Below, in pieces: positions 39,704 to 49,500 of a DNA stretch of 64,000 nucleotides (positions are counted from its first letter, which is position 1; the number at the start of each line of letters is the position of its first letter). The position numbers were made by a program, and so were the translations under genes. The DNA is from Deinococcus koreensis (GTDB lineage Bacteria; Deinococcota; Deinococci; Deinococcales; Deinococcaceae): NCBI RefSeq assembly GCF_002901445.1, contig NZ_PPPD01000001.1, positions 2,982,501-3,046,500 on the forward strand. The letters run 5' to 3'. Below the pieces are notes generated by a model. It saw only the letters and a list, made by a program, of their open reading frames with translations. It had not been told where the DNA came from and ran no database searches.

Positions 39704-42700
39704 GTGTCCCACCCATGTTTCCTACGTCTGGCCCGTCTGTCACGCCGCGTCTGGAGTCGGGCCGCTGTGGGGCGGATCGCCGCGGGCCGGATCGCGGTGG
39801 GCCTGGGGGTGGCCGCCCTGGCGCTGGGCACCCCGGCCGCCGCGCAGGCGGGCAACGCCTGCACCCTCAAGGGCGGCACCCTGACCACCAACCTGTTCCA
39901 GAACGGCGGCACCTTCGGCACGATCCAGGGGGGCGTGCTGGCCACGCCGACCCGCTCGCCGCTCAGCGGGAACCGCACGGGCTACACCTTCAATACCCGG
40001 CCCGCCACCGCCAGCGGCAACTACAGCCCCGAGGACGGCGAATACGAGATCGCCAACTCGACCTTCAACCGCCGCGACGGCGCCTGGCACAAGCTCTCGG
40101 ATCACACCGGCTCGGCGGGCGCGGCGTCGTCGGGCAACGTGAACGGGCAGATGATGGTGGTGAACGCCTCCTTCTCGCCCGGCGTGTTCTACCAGGAGAC
40201 CCTGAACGTCGTGCGGAACACGAACTACAACTTCGGGCTGTGGATCGTCAACCTGATCGCCCAGAGCGCGGGCGCCATCCGGCCCGACGTGTCGCTGGAA
40301 GTCGACCGGATCGGGGTGGACGACGACAACAACCCGGCCACGGCCGACGGCGCGGAGGGCCAGACCATCGCCACCACCGGGCCGATCTCGTACAGCGCCG
40401 CCGTGAACTGGTTCGAGAAGAGCGGGCTGCTCAACTCGGGCGACGCCACCCGGATCACCGTGCGCTTTCGCAACAGCGCGCCGGGGGGCGGCGGCAACGA
40501 CCTCGCCATCGACGACCTGAGCTTCACGACCTGCACCTTCCCGGTTCAGGAGGTCGGAGGGGTGTCGGGCACGCTGTTCGTGGACACCAACGCCAACAAC
40601 ACGCTGGAGAGCGCCGACACGCGCCTGGGGGCCAATGTGGCGGTCGAGCTGCGCGACGCCGGCGGCGTGATCGTGGCCACCGCCCAGACCGACGCGAACG
40701 GCGAGTACCGCTTTTCCACCATCCCGGTGGGCGCCTACACCGTCCGGGCCGTGCTGCCCGATCCGAACATCCCGCCGGGCAGCGTGCTGCGCGGGGGCAA
40801 CGACCGACCCGTCACGGTCACGGGCGGCGGCAGCGCGACCCTCAACTTCCCCTTCGGGCAGCCGCTGAGCTGCGGGGCCATCTACGTGACCACCGGGCCG
40901 CAGCTCGGCCTGTTCAATCCGGCGACCGGGGCGGTGACCTCGCTGGGCGTGACCCTGCCGGGCCAGAGCTTCGCCGCCGCCATCGACCCCATCAGCAAGC
41001 GCTTCTATTCCATCGGCACCCAGGTGCCGGGCGGCAGGCTGGCCGTCTACGACGCCGCGAGCGGCCAGAACGCCCTGACCGGGGTGAGTTTCCCCAACAC
41101 CAGCCAGATCCGCCGCGCCGCCTTCGACCGCGCCGGCCTGGGCTACGCGCTGGCCGACGACGGTACCCTGTACACCTTCACCACCGCCACCCCGCCGGTG
41201 GTCAGCTCGCGGGGCGTGGTGAGCGGGCTGGGCGGCTATAACGGCGGTGACATCGCCATCGACACGCAGGGCGCGATCTGGGTGGTCACGGCGCGCAATT
41301 CCAACAACCAGCAGGCGCTGGTGCGGATCGTGGGCACGGCGGCCAGCGAGATCGGCACGATCACCGAGGGCGGCGCGCCCCTCTCGGCCAGCCCGACCAA
41401 CATCGGCTCGGCGGCCTTCGGCGCGGACGGCGCGCTGTACATCGCCCGTGGGGGCGGCGGCCTGGCCTACACGCTCGATCTGGCGACCGCCGCCGCCACG
41501 CCGCTGGGGGGCACCGGCACCGGCAGCTCCGACTTCGCCTCCTGCGCCCTGCCCAGCTTCGCCCCGGCCCTGAAGGCGACCAAGTCGGTGAGTCCGGCGG
41601 GCGCGGTGGCGGCGGGCGGCACGCTGACCTACACGGTCGAGATCGAGAACAGCGGCACTGGCCCGGCCAGCGGCGTGACCTTCGCCGACCCCCTGCCGGC
41701 CGGCACGAGCTACGTCCCCAATTCGGCGACCCTCAACGGCACGAACCTGAACGCCGCCGCCTACCCTTACCCCAGCGCCGTGCCCGTGAACGGTCGGGGC
41801 GGCGCCCCGGGCGTGGTGCTGGTGGGCAACGCGGCCCGCGCCACCCTCACCTATGCGGTGCTCGTCAGCGCCTCCAGCCCGCCGGCCTCGGTCAGCAACC
41901 AGGGCCGCGTGACCTTCGACGGCGGCCCGGCCGGCGGCGTGCCCACCGACGACCCGGCCCAGCCCGGGGGCAGCGACCCCACCGTGACCCCGGTGACCCC
42001 CAACCAGCCGCCCACCGCGCAGGACGTGACCAACGTGCCCCTGCCGTCCAGCGCCGGCCCCACCACCCTCTCGGGCGGCCTGCAGGCGAGCGACCCCGAC
42101 GGCAGCGTGGTCAGCTTTGCGGTCGTGACCCTGCCCGCCGCCGCCCAGGGCGTGCTGTCGCTGGCCGACGGCACGCCGGTCACGGCCGGGCAGGTGCTGA
42201 CCCCCGAGCAGGCGGCCGGGCTGCGCTTCGACCCCGCCCCCGGCTCCGGCGGCACCGCCACCTTCACCTACACGGCGACCGACAACCGGGGCGCGCTGGA
42301 CGGCACGCCCGCGACCTACACCATTCCGCTGCAGGCGGTGCCGGTCGCCAATCCCGACAGCGTCACGACGCCTTTCGGCCAGCCGGTCACCCTGAACCCG
42401 GCCGTGAACGACACGGCCACCGGGGCGCCGCTCGATCCCAGAACCATCGACCTCGACCCCGCCACGCCCGGCCAGCAGACGAGCGTCACCGTGCCCGGCC
42501 AGGGCACCTTCCAACTCCAGCCGGACGGCACGGTGACATTCACGCCGGCTCCCGGCTTCACCGGCACGGCCACGGTGCCGTACACCATCGGGGACTCCAG
42601 CGGCCTGACCAGCACGCCGTCCACCATCTCGGTCACGGTGGGCACCCCGCCGCCGCCCGTGGCGAAGGACGATTCGGCGATCACCCCGGCGAATACGCCC

Positions 42701-45700
42701 GTGACCCTGACCCCGCCCGCCAACGACACGGCCAGCCCCGGCACCAGCCTGGTGCCCGGCAGCATCGACCTCGATCCGGCCACGCCCGGTCAGCAGACCG
42801 CCGTGACCGTGCCGGGCAAGGGCACCTTCGAGGCGCAGCCGAACGGCTCCGTGACGTTCACGCCGGCCCCTGGCTTCAGCGGCACCGTCAGCGTGCCGTA
42901 CACCCTGCAGGATTCGCTGGGCCAGACCAGCAACCCGGCGAACCTCACCGTGACCGTGCCCGCGCCGCCCGTGGCGAGGGACGACGCCGCCACCGCGCCC
43001 TACGGCCAGGGGGCGACCCTCACCCCGCCCGCCAACGACTCCGCCAGCCCGGGAACCGCCCTGGTGCCCGGCAGTGTCGACCTCGACCCAGGCACGCCCG
43101 GTCAGCAGACGAGCATCACGATTCCGGGCAAGGGCACGTTTGAACTCCAGCCGGACGGCACCGTGGCGTTCACCCCAGCACCTGGATTCACGGGCAGCGT
43201 GAGCACGCCCTACAGTGTTCAGGACACGCTGGGGCAGACCAGCCCCCCCGCCACCCTGACGGTCACGACCGAGCCGCCGGCCCCGCCCGTGGCCACGGCG
43301 GACTCGGCCCAGACGCCGCTGAACACTCCGGTCACGCTGACGCCCGCCGACAACGACACCACCGCGCCGGGCACGACCCTCGACCCCAGGAGCATTGACC
43401 TCGATCCCGCCACGCCGGGCCAGCAGACGAGCGTCACCGTCCCCGGCCAGGGGACCTTCGAGCTGCAGCCCGACGGCACCGTGAAGTTCACGCCGGCTCC
43501 CGGCTTCACCGGCACGGCGACCACCCCGTATACCATCCAGAACTCGCTGGGCCAGCCCTCGAATCCGGCGATCCTCACCGTGACCGTGCTGCCGCTGCCC
43601 TCGGCGCTGGACGACTCGGCCACCACGCCGCAGAACACCCCGGTCACGCTGCCCGCGACCGGCAACGACGCTCCGAATTCAGGCGCGACCATCGTGCCGG
43701 GCTCCATCGACCTCGATCCGGCCACGCCGGGGCAGCAGACCGCCGTGACCGTGCCGGGCCAGGGGACGTTCGAGGCGCAGCCGGACGGCTCCGTGAAGTT
43801 CACGCCGGAGCCCGGCTTCACCGGCGTGGCCGAGGTGCCCTACACCGTGAGGGACACCACCGGCGGCACGACCAACCCCGCCAGGATCAGCGTGACCGTG
43901 GTCGGCCCACCCGTGGCGAAGGACGACTCGGCCTCCACGCCGCTGAACACGCCGGTCACCCTGAACCCGCCCGCCAACGACACCGGCACGGATCTCGACC
44001 CCAAGACCATCGACCTCGATCCGGGCACGCCGGGGCAGCAGACCAGCGTGACCATCCCCGGCAAAGGCACCTTCGAACTGCAGCCCGACGGCACCGTGAA
44101 GTTCACGCCTGTCGGCGGCTTCGCCGGCACCGTCACCGCGCCCTACACCATCTCGGACGCCCTCGGGCAGACCTCGAACCCGGCCACCCTCAGCGTGACG
44201 ATCATCGCGCCGCCGGTGGCGAAGGACGACGCGGCCAGCGGCGTGTTCGACCAGCCCGTGAAGCTCACCCCGCCGGCCAACGACACGGCCAGTCCCGGCG
44301 CGACCCTGCTGCCGGGCTCCATCGACCTCGACCCGGCCACGCCCGGTCAGCAGACCGCCGTGACCGTGCCGGGCAAGGGTACCTTCCGCCTCGACCCGGC
44401 CACCGGAGACGTGACCTTCACGCCGCTGCCCGGTTTCAGCGGCCCGGTCAGCGTGCCGTATACCATCGGGGACAGCCTGGGACAGACCAGCAACCCCGCC
44501 ACGCTCACCGTGACTACCCTGCCGCCGCCCGCCCCCGTGGCGTCGCCCGACTCGGCGAGCACGCCCATCGACACGCCGGTCTCGCTGACCCCGGCCCTGA
44601 ACGACTCCGGCACGGGGCTCGATCCCAGGACCATCGACCTCGACCCCGGCACGCCCGGCCAGCAGACCAGCGTCACCGTGCCCGGCCAGGGCACCTTCGA
44701 ACTGCAGCCGGACGGCACGGTGAAATTCACGCCGGCTCCCGGCTTCACCGGCACTTCCACGGTGCCGTACACCATCGAGGACGCCCTCGGGCAGACCAGT
44801 AACCCGGCCACCCTGCAGGTCACGGTCTCCCCGCTGCCCTTCGCCGCGAACGACTCGGCCCAGACGCCGCTGAATACCCCGGTCACGGTCAGTCCGCTGG
44901 CCAACGATCTCGGCCGCCCCGGCGTGCCCCTCGATCCGAAGACCATCGACCTCGACCCCAGTACGCCCGGGCAGCAGACCTCCGTGACCGTGCCCGGCAA
45001 GGGCACCTTCGAGCTGCAACCGGGCGGCACGGTGAGATTCACGCCGGAGCCCGACTTCACCGGCACGGTCACGCTGCCCTACACCGTGAAGGACGCGGAA
45101 GGGAAGGCCACCAACGTGGCCCTGATCCAGATCACGGTGAACCCGCCCGCCGCGCCCGTGGCGAAGGACGACTCGGCGACCACCCCGGCCGGCACCCCGG
45201 TCACGCTGAACCCCCCGGCGAACGACGTGCCGGCGGGCGGCGCAGCCCTCGATCCCAAGACCATCGACCTCGATCCGGCCACGCCCGGCCAGCAGACCTC
45301 CGTGACCGTGCCCGGCGAGGGCACCTGGACGCTCAATCCGGATGGCACCGTGACCTTCGCGCCGCTGCCGGGCTTCAGCGGCACCGCCACGCTGCCCTAT
45401 ACCATCCGCGACACCTTCGGGCAGGTGTCCAACACGGCGATCCTCTCGGTCACGGTGGGCGCGCCGGCGCCGGGCACCGGGCTGGAGCTGGACAAACGCG
45501 TCCTGACCCCCACGGTGACGCCGGGCGGCACCCTGAGCTACGAGCTGACCGTGCGCAACACCGGCACCGACCCCCTGAACGCCGTGACCCTCACCGATCC
45601 GCTGCCGCTGGGGCTGCGCTACGTGCCGGGCAGCAGCCTGCTCGGCGGCGCCGCGTTCGCCGACCCGCAGCTGAGCACGGGCGACGGGGGCCGGCAGGTG

Positions 45701-46555
45701 CTCGTCTGGGTGCTGCCCGGTACCCTGGCCCCCGGCGCCAGCGCCAGCGTGCGCTTCAGCACCCGGCTGACGGCCACGGTCAGTGGGGACAGCCTGGAAA
45801 ACAGCGCCACGGCCGCCGCCAACGGCAGGGCCAGCAAGGTGCTCGCCTCGCGGGTGGCGCGGGCCCGCGTGCAGGTCGTGCCCGGCGTGCTGAGCGAGGC
45901 CCCGGTGCTGATCGGCCGCGTGTACCTCGACGTGAACGCCGACCGCACCTTCCAGCGCGCCACCGACGTGCCCGTGCGCGGCGCGCGGGTGTACCTCTCC
46001 AACGGGAGATACGCCGTGACCGATAAGGACGGCCGCTACAGCTTCACGGATCTGCCCCCCGGCCTCTACGCCCTGCGCCTCGACCCACTGACCGCCCCGT
46101 ACACCCCGCTGCCGGTGCCCGACGACCAGGGCCGCCCCGGCACGCGCTATGGCCGCACTCCGGCGGGCGGCGGGCTGGTGAACGAGGACTTCCCGCTGGT
46201 GGCCCCGCGGGGCGACGTGAACAAGGCGCGCTCCACCACGGTCACGCGCGGGCCGGTGAAACTCAGCAAGACCATCACCCCGGTCGCGGGCGGCTACCGC
46301 GTCACCCTGACCCTGCAGACCACGCAGGCCGTGACGAACCTGCGGATCACCGATCCGGTGCCGGCCGGGGCCACCCGCGGCGAGGTAAGTGCGCCGGCCA
46401 CCGCCTCCGGCGCCGTGCTGTCAGGCAACGTGCTGACCCTGCCCGGCTCCACGCCGCCCGGCACCCGCACCCTGAGCTACACCCTGACCACCACCCTTCC
46501 CGCCGCCTCGGTCGTCACGGACCCCGATCTCACCTGGGACGAGGTGCAGCCATGA
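39704..46555 (+). CDS. Giant envelope protein with ten CshA-type fibril repeats
   Basis: This protein of about 2283 residues starts at GTG 39704, six bases after GGAGG. It has a long arginine-rich signal peptide ending near AAAQAG. Then come a MAM/lectin-like region, an SdrD_B-like domain (SGTLFVDTNANNTLESAD), a propeller-like part, and a DUF11 domain near 41570. Ten tandem repeats of about 104 residues span 42340-45465, each with TIDLDPxTPGQQTSVTVPG, GTFELQPDGTVKFTP and PYTIxDxxGQTSNPATL, the CshA-type fibril pattern. A second DUF11 domain, an SdrD_B-like domain (LIGRVYLDVNADRTF) and a DUF11-like end follow. No LPXTG or obvious C-terminal anchor is seen. Its stop overlaps the next gene (ATGA). 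An adhesive fibril or envelope scaffold is inferred. Confidence 0.87.
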   Translation: MSHPCFLRLARLSRRVWSRAAVGRIAAGRIAVGLGVAALALGTPAAAQAGNACTLKGGTLTTNLFQNGGTFGTIQGGVLATPTRSPLSGNRTGYTFNTRPATASGNYSPEDGEYEIANSTFNRRDGAWHKLSDHTGSAGAASSGNVNGQMMVVNASFSPGVFYQETLNVVRNTNYNFGLWIVNLIAQSAGAIRPDVSLEVDRIGVDDDNNPATADGAEGQTIATTGPISYSAAVNWFEKSGLLNSGDATRITVRFRNSAPGGGGNDLAIDDLSFTTCTFPVQEVGGVSGTLFVDTNANNTLESADTRLGANVAVELRDAGGVIVATAQTDANGEYRFSTIPVGAYTVRAVLPDPNIPPGSVLRGGNDRPVTVTGGGSATLNFPFGQPLSCGAIYVTTGPQLGLFNPATGAVTSLGVTLPGQSFAAAIDPISKRFYSIGTQVPGGRLAVYDAASGQNALTGVSFPNTSQIRRAAFDRAGLGYALADDGTLYTFTTATPPVVSSRGVVSGLGGYNGGDIAIDTQGAIWVVTARNSNNQQALVRIVGTAASEIGTITEGGAPLSASPTNIGSAAFGADGALYIARGGGGLAYTLDLATAAATPLGGTGTGSSDFASCALPSFAPALKATKSVSPAGAVAAGGTLTYTVEIENSGTGPASGVTFADPLPAGTSYVPNSATLNGTNLNAAAYPYPSAVPVNGRGGAPGVVLVGNAARATLTYAVLVSASSPPASVSNQGRVTFDGGPAGGVPTDDPAQPGGSDPTVTPVTPNQPPTAQDVTNVPLPSSAGPTTLSGGLQASDPDGSVVSFAVVTLPAAAQGVLSLADGTPVTAGQVLTPEQAAGLRFDPAPGSGGTATFTYTATDNRGALDGTPATYTIPLQAVPVANPDSVTTPFGQPVTLNPAVNDTATGAPLDPRTIDLDPATPGQQTSVTVPGQGTFQLQPDGTVTFTPAPGFTGTATVPYTIGDSSGLTSTPSTISVTVGTPPPPVAKDDSAITPANTPVTLTPPANDTASPGTSLVPGSIDLDPATPGQQTAVTVPGKGTFEAQPNGSVTFTPAPGFSGTVSVPYTLQDSLGQTSNPANLTVTVPAPPVARDDAATAPYGQGATLTPPANDSASPGTALVPGSVDLDPGTPGQQTSITIPGKGTFELQPDGTVAFTPAPGFTGSVSTPYSVQDTLGQTSPPATLTVTTEPPAPPVATADSAQTPLNTPVTLTPADNDTTAPGTTLDPRSIDLDPATPGQQTSVTVPGQGTFELQPDGTVKFTPAPGFTGTATTPYTIQNSLGQPSNPAILTVTVLPLPSALDDSATTPQNTPVTLPATGNDAPNSGATIVPGSIDLDPATPGQQTAVTVPGQGTFEAQPDGSVKFTPEPGFTGVAEVPYTVRDTTGGTTNPARISVTVVGPPVAKDDSASTPLNTPVTLNPPANDTGTDLDPKTIDLDPGTPGQQTSVTIPGKGTFELQPDGTVKFTPVGGFAGTVTAPYTISDALGQTSNPATLSVTIIAPPVAKDDAASGVFDQPVKLTPPANDTASPGATLLPGSIDLDPATPGQQTAVTVPGKGTFRLDPATGDVTFTPLPGFSGPVSVPYTIGDSLGQTSNPATLTVTTLPPPAPVASPDSASTPIDTPVSLTPALNDSGTGLDPRTIDLDPGTPGQQTSVTVPGQGTFELQPDGTVKFTPAPGFTGTSTVPYTIEDALGQTSNPATLQVTVSPLPFAANDSAQTPLNTPVTVSPLANDLGRPGVPLDPKTIDLDPSTPGQQTSVTVPGKGTFELQPGGTVRFTPEPDFTGTVTLPYTVKDAEGKATNVALIQITVNPPAAPVAKDDSATTPAGTPVTLNPPANDVPAGGAALDPKTIDLDPATPGQQTSVTVPGEGTWTLNPDGTVTFAPLPGFSGTATLPYTIRDTFGQVSNTAILSVTVGAPAPGTGLELDKRVLTPTVTPGGTLSYELTVRNTGTDPLNAVTLTDPLPLGLRYVPGSSLLGGAAFADPQLSTGDGGRQVLVWVLPGTLAPGASASVRFSTRLTATVSGDSLENSATAAANGRASKVLASRVARARVQVVPGVLSEAPVLIGRVYLDVNADRTFQRATDVPVRGARVYLSNGRYAVTDKDGRYSFTDLPPGLYALRLDPLTAPYTPLPVPDDQGRPGTRYGRTPAGGGLVNEDFPLVAPRGDVNKARSTTVTRGPVKLSKTITPVAGGYRVTLTLQTTQAVTNLRITDPVPAGATRGEVSAPATASGAVLSGNVLTLPGSTPPGTRTLSYTLTTTLPAASVVTDPDLTWDEVQP
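42340..45465 (+). repeat. Ten tandem repeats of about 312 bp (fibril modules)
   Basis: Ten in-frame units encode the CshA-type modules. The segment coding for IDLDPATPGQQT is nearly identical at DNA level in all ten copies, so copy number could change by recombination. Units 6 and 8 are shorter because they lack the SPGTxL insertion. Confidence 0.85.
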
Positions 46556-49500
46556 ATGCCCGACGTTTCACCTCCTCTTTCATCGCGCTGGGTCTGTCTC
46601 TGGCGCTGGGCCGCGCCCTGGCCCAGCCGCCGGTGATCGTGGTGTCCTCGCCCGGCGCCGATCTGGCCCTGCCGCTCTCCAGCGTGGGCAGCCAGCTCGC
46701 CTGGGCGCCTGGCCCCGACGACTACCGTCTGGTGGTCGGCAGTAACGCTCCCGTGCGGCTGGAGGTCTACAGCCCCGACATCAACCGCGCCGACTACGCT
46801 GCCCGCCGCACCCCCGAGACCTACTACGGAGACGAACTCTACGGGAGCCAGGTGTATGGGGGCAAGCGCCTGGGCACCGCCTTCGTGCTGCGCGACGAGG
46901 CCGGGGGAGAGGTGGCCCGCCGGGCCTTCGGGGCGGGCACGGCGCACCGCACGGTCGCGCTCTTCGAGGGGCCGCTGCGGCCGGGCCGCTACGCGCTGGG
47001 CGTGACCTCGGTCGGCGACGGCAAGAACGCCTTCGCGCTGCGGGTCTCCGGCGGGGCGCGGGTGGAGGCCAGCCAGTTCACGGTCAGCACCCGCAATAAG
47101 TTCGGCCAGGATCAGCTGGTGGCCTTCTTCGACCTGACCCAGACCCAGGTCGGCGGCACCCTGAAACTGTTGAACTACGACGCCGACGGCCCGCGCGAGC
47201 TGGAACTCTACGCCGTCTCGCCGCAGGGGGAACGCCGCGCACTGAAGGTCTCCGGTTCCAACGCCTGGGCCGAAGACCGCATCGAGGTCACGCCGCAGTT
47301 GCTGGGCCGCTGGAAGATCGTGGCGCGGGTGCTGAAGACCACCGGCCAGTTCTCGAACGCCTTCACCTTCCGCCTGCGGCTCGACGAGGCGCCGGTGCAG
47401 GCCGTGATCCCTACCCCCGCGCCGGCCACCCCCCCGGCCGCCGAACCCCCACCGGCCGCGCCTCCAGCGCAACCCGCGGCCCCGGAACCCACACCCCCCG
47501 AACCTGCACCTCCAGAAGCCGCTCCCGAACCCCCGCCCGCCGAGGCTGCGCCGGAGCCCGTCCCCGCCCCGGAACCGGCTCCGCCTCCGGCCCCCGCTCC
47601 AGCGGCCCCACCCGCCGCCGAGACCCCTGCCCCCGCCCCGCCCGCCGCCCCAGTGCCCGCCCCGGCCACCGTGCGCGAGTCGGAGGTCACCGTGTACGGC
47701 CGTCTGGAGGCCATTCCGGGCACCACCCTGGCCGTGATCGTGGACGGGCTCCCGGAGGGCGCGGCGCTGGTGCCCGGCTCCAGCCGCCTGATCCGCGACC
47801 CCGAGCTGGACGCCCAGACCCGCCCGACGCGCGCCTGGGTGCCGGACGGCACGGAAGAGGCCCTGCCTGATCCGGTGGAACAGGGCGGCCGCCTCTTCTG
47901 GGTGATCCGGGCCGGGCAGAGCCGCACCTTCGGCGTGGCCTACACGCTGGCCCACACGGGCGCGATTGCCCTCCCGGCGCGGCCCGGCCTGGTGCTGGGT
48001 CTGCCGTCCGCCCGGCCGGTGGGGGCGGCCCGCGTGCCCGGCCTGCCCGAGACCCCGCCCCTCGACCCCGCCAGCGAACTGGAGGCGGCCCTGGGGGTGG
48101 GCGATCTGCGCCAGCTGGCCGGCGAGGGCGACCTCGTGGCGGCCCTGATCGCGGCCCAGCCGCTCTCGCCCAATGTGCCCAGTCCGGACACGGCCGTGAC
48201 CTACGGCCCCGCCACCACCCTGCGCCTCACTCCGCTGCGGATCACCAGTGACCCGGCCGACGCGCCCACGCTGCTGGTCGAGGCCCTGGACGCGGGCGGC
48301 CAGCCCGCCAACGACCCCTACGTGACCCTGAGCGTGGTGCCCGAGCCGGTCACGCCCGACGCCGCGCCGCTGGAGAGCGGGTATCAGGTTCGCATGGTCG
48401 GCGGCCAGGGCCGCGTGCGCCTGAGCACCCCCGGCCCCGACCCGCGCCGCGCCGCGACCCTGGACGTCGTGCGGGCCGAGGCCAGGGTGACCAACGAGAC
48501 AGGCACCGTGACCTCCAGCACCCGTTTCAAGCTCTCCGAGGTTTGGGTGCGAAACCCCGCGCCGCAGGAGACGGCGGTGGAGGGGAGCCCACGCCCGGCC
48601 TTCGGGGTGGGCGCGGTGGGCCTGGAACTCGGGTACGCGCCGTCGTCCAGCCCGGCCTTCAGCGTGTCGGGCAGCGCGCAGGGCTACTTCCGCCTGCCGG
48701 TGTTCGGAGACGCGCAGCTCACGGTGGCGGCCAACCAGCAGGCGACCTATTCGGGCGGCGTGCTCACGGCCTCGGGCGACCTTCTGCCCCCCGCCCGGCC
48801 CTTCGAGCGCTTCCCGCTGACCGGCGACGCCAGCGTTCCCGGCAGCGACGCGTCCAGCGCCGACGGCTTCTACGCCCGCCTGGAGCGCGGCCCGAACTCG
48901 CTGACCTACGGGCGCGTCAATCCCGGCTTCCGGGGCCTGCTGAGCCGCTACGATCCGCCCACCCAGGGCCTGCAGGCACGCGGCGCGGCCGGCGGGGCCT
49001 CCGGTACGGCCTTCGCCGCGCTGGTGCCGGTGGCTGACCAGACCTACCGCGTGCAGGGCGACGGCACGGCGCTGTACCTGCTGCCGAACGCTCCGGTCGC
49101 CGGGGGCAGCGAGCAGCTGCGCGTGCTGGTCTTCGACCGCGACGCTCCCAGCCTGAAACTCTCCGAACGCGTGCTGGAGCGCGGCAGGGACTACACCCTT
49201 GATCTGCAGAGCGGCGCCGTGCTGCTCAGCCGGCCCCTGCTGGCCCGCGACGCGGGCGGCCACCCGCAGTTCCTGGCCGCCGCCTACGCCTCCGAGTCCG
49301 CCAGCGTGGCGCGCGAGCTGCGCGGGGGCGCCCAGGTCAGCTACGAGTCCGGCGGGTTCAAGGTCACGGGCACGGCGCTGCGGTTCTCGGCGGCGGCCTC
49401 ACCCCTGTTCGGAGTGGCGGCCGAGTACGTCCGGGGCGGGCTGGGCCAGAGCCTGAACCTGGGCATCGAGGGCGCCTACAGCGGCGGATTCGGCGTGGCG

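Noticed and set aside
39740..42514. Long minus-strand frames opposite the fibril gene
   Set aside because: Their His/Gly/Arg-rich composition and lack of motifs mark them as antisense shadows of the repeat-coding strand.
42340..45465. CRISPR-like repeat array
   Set aside because: The repeats are long, in frame and encode protein modules; there are no short repeats with unique spacers.
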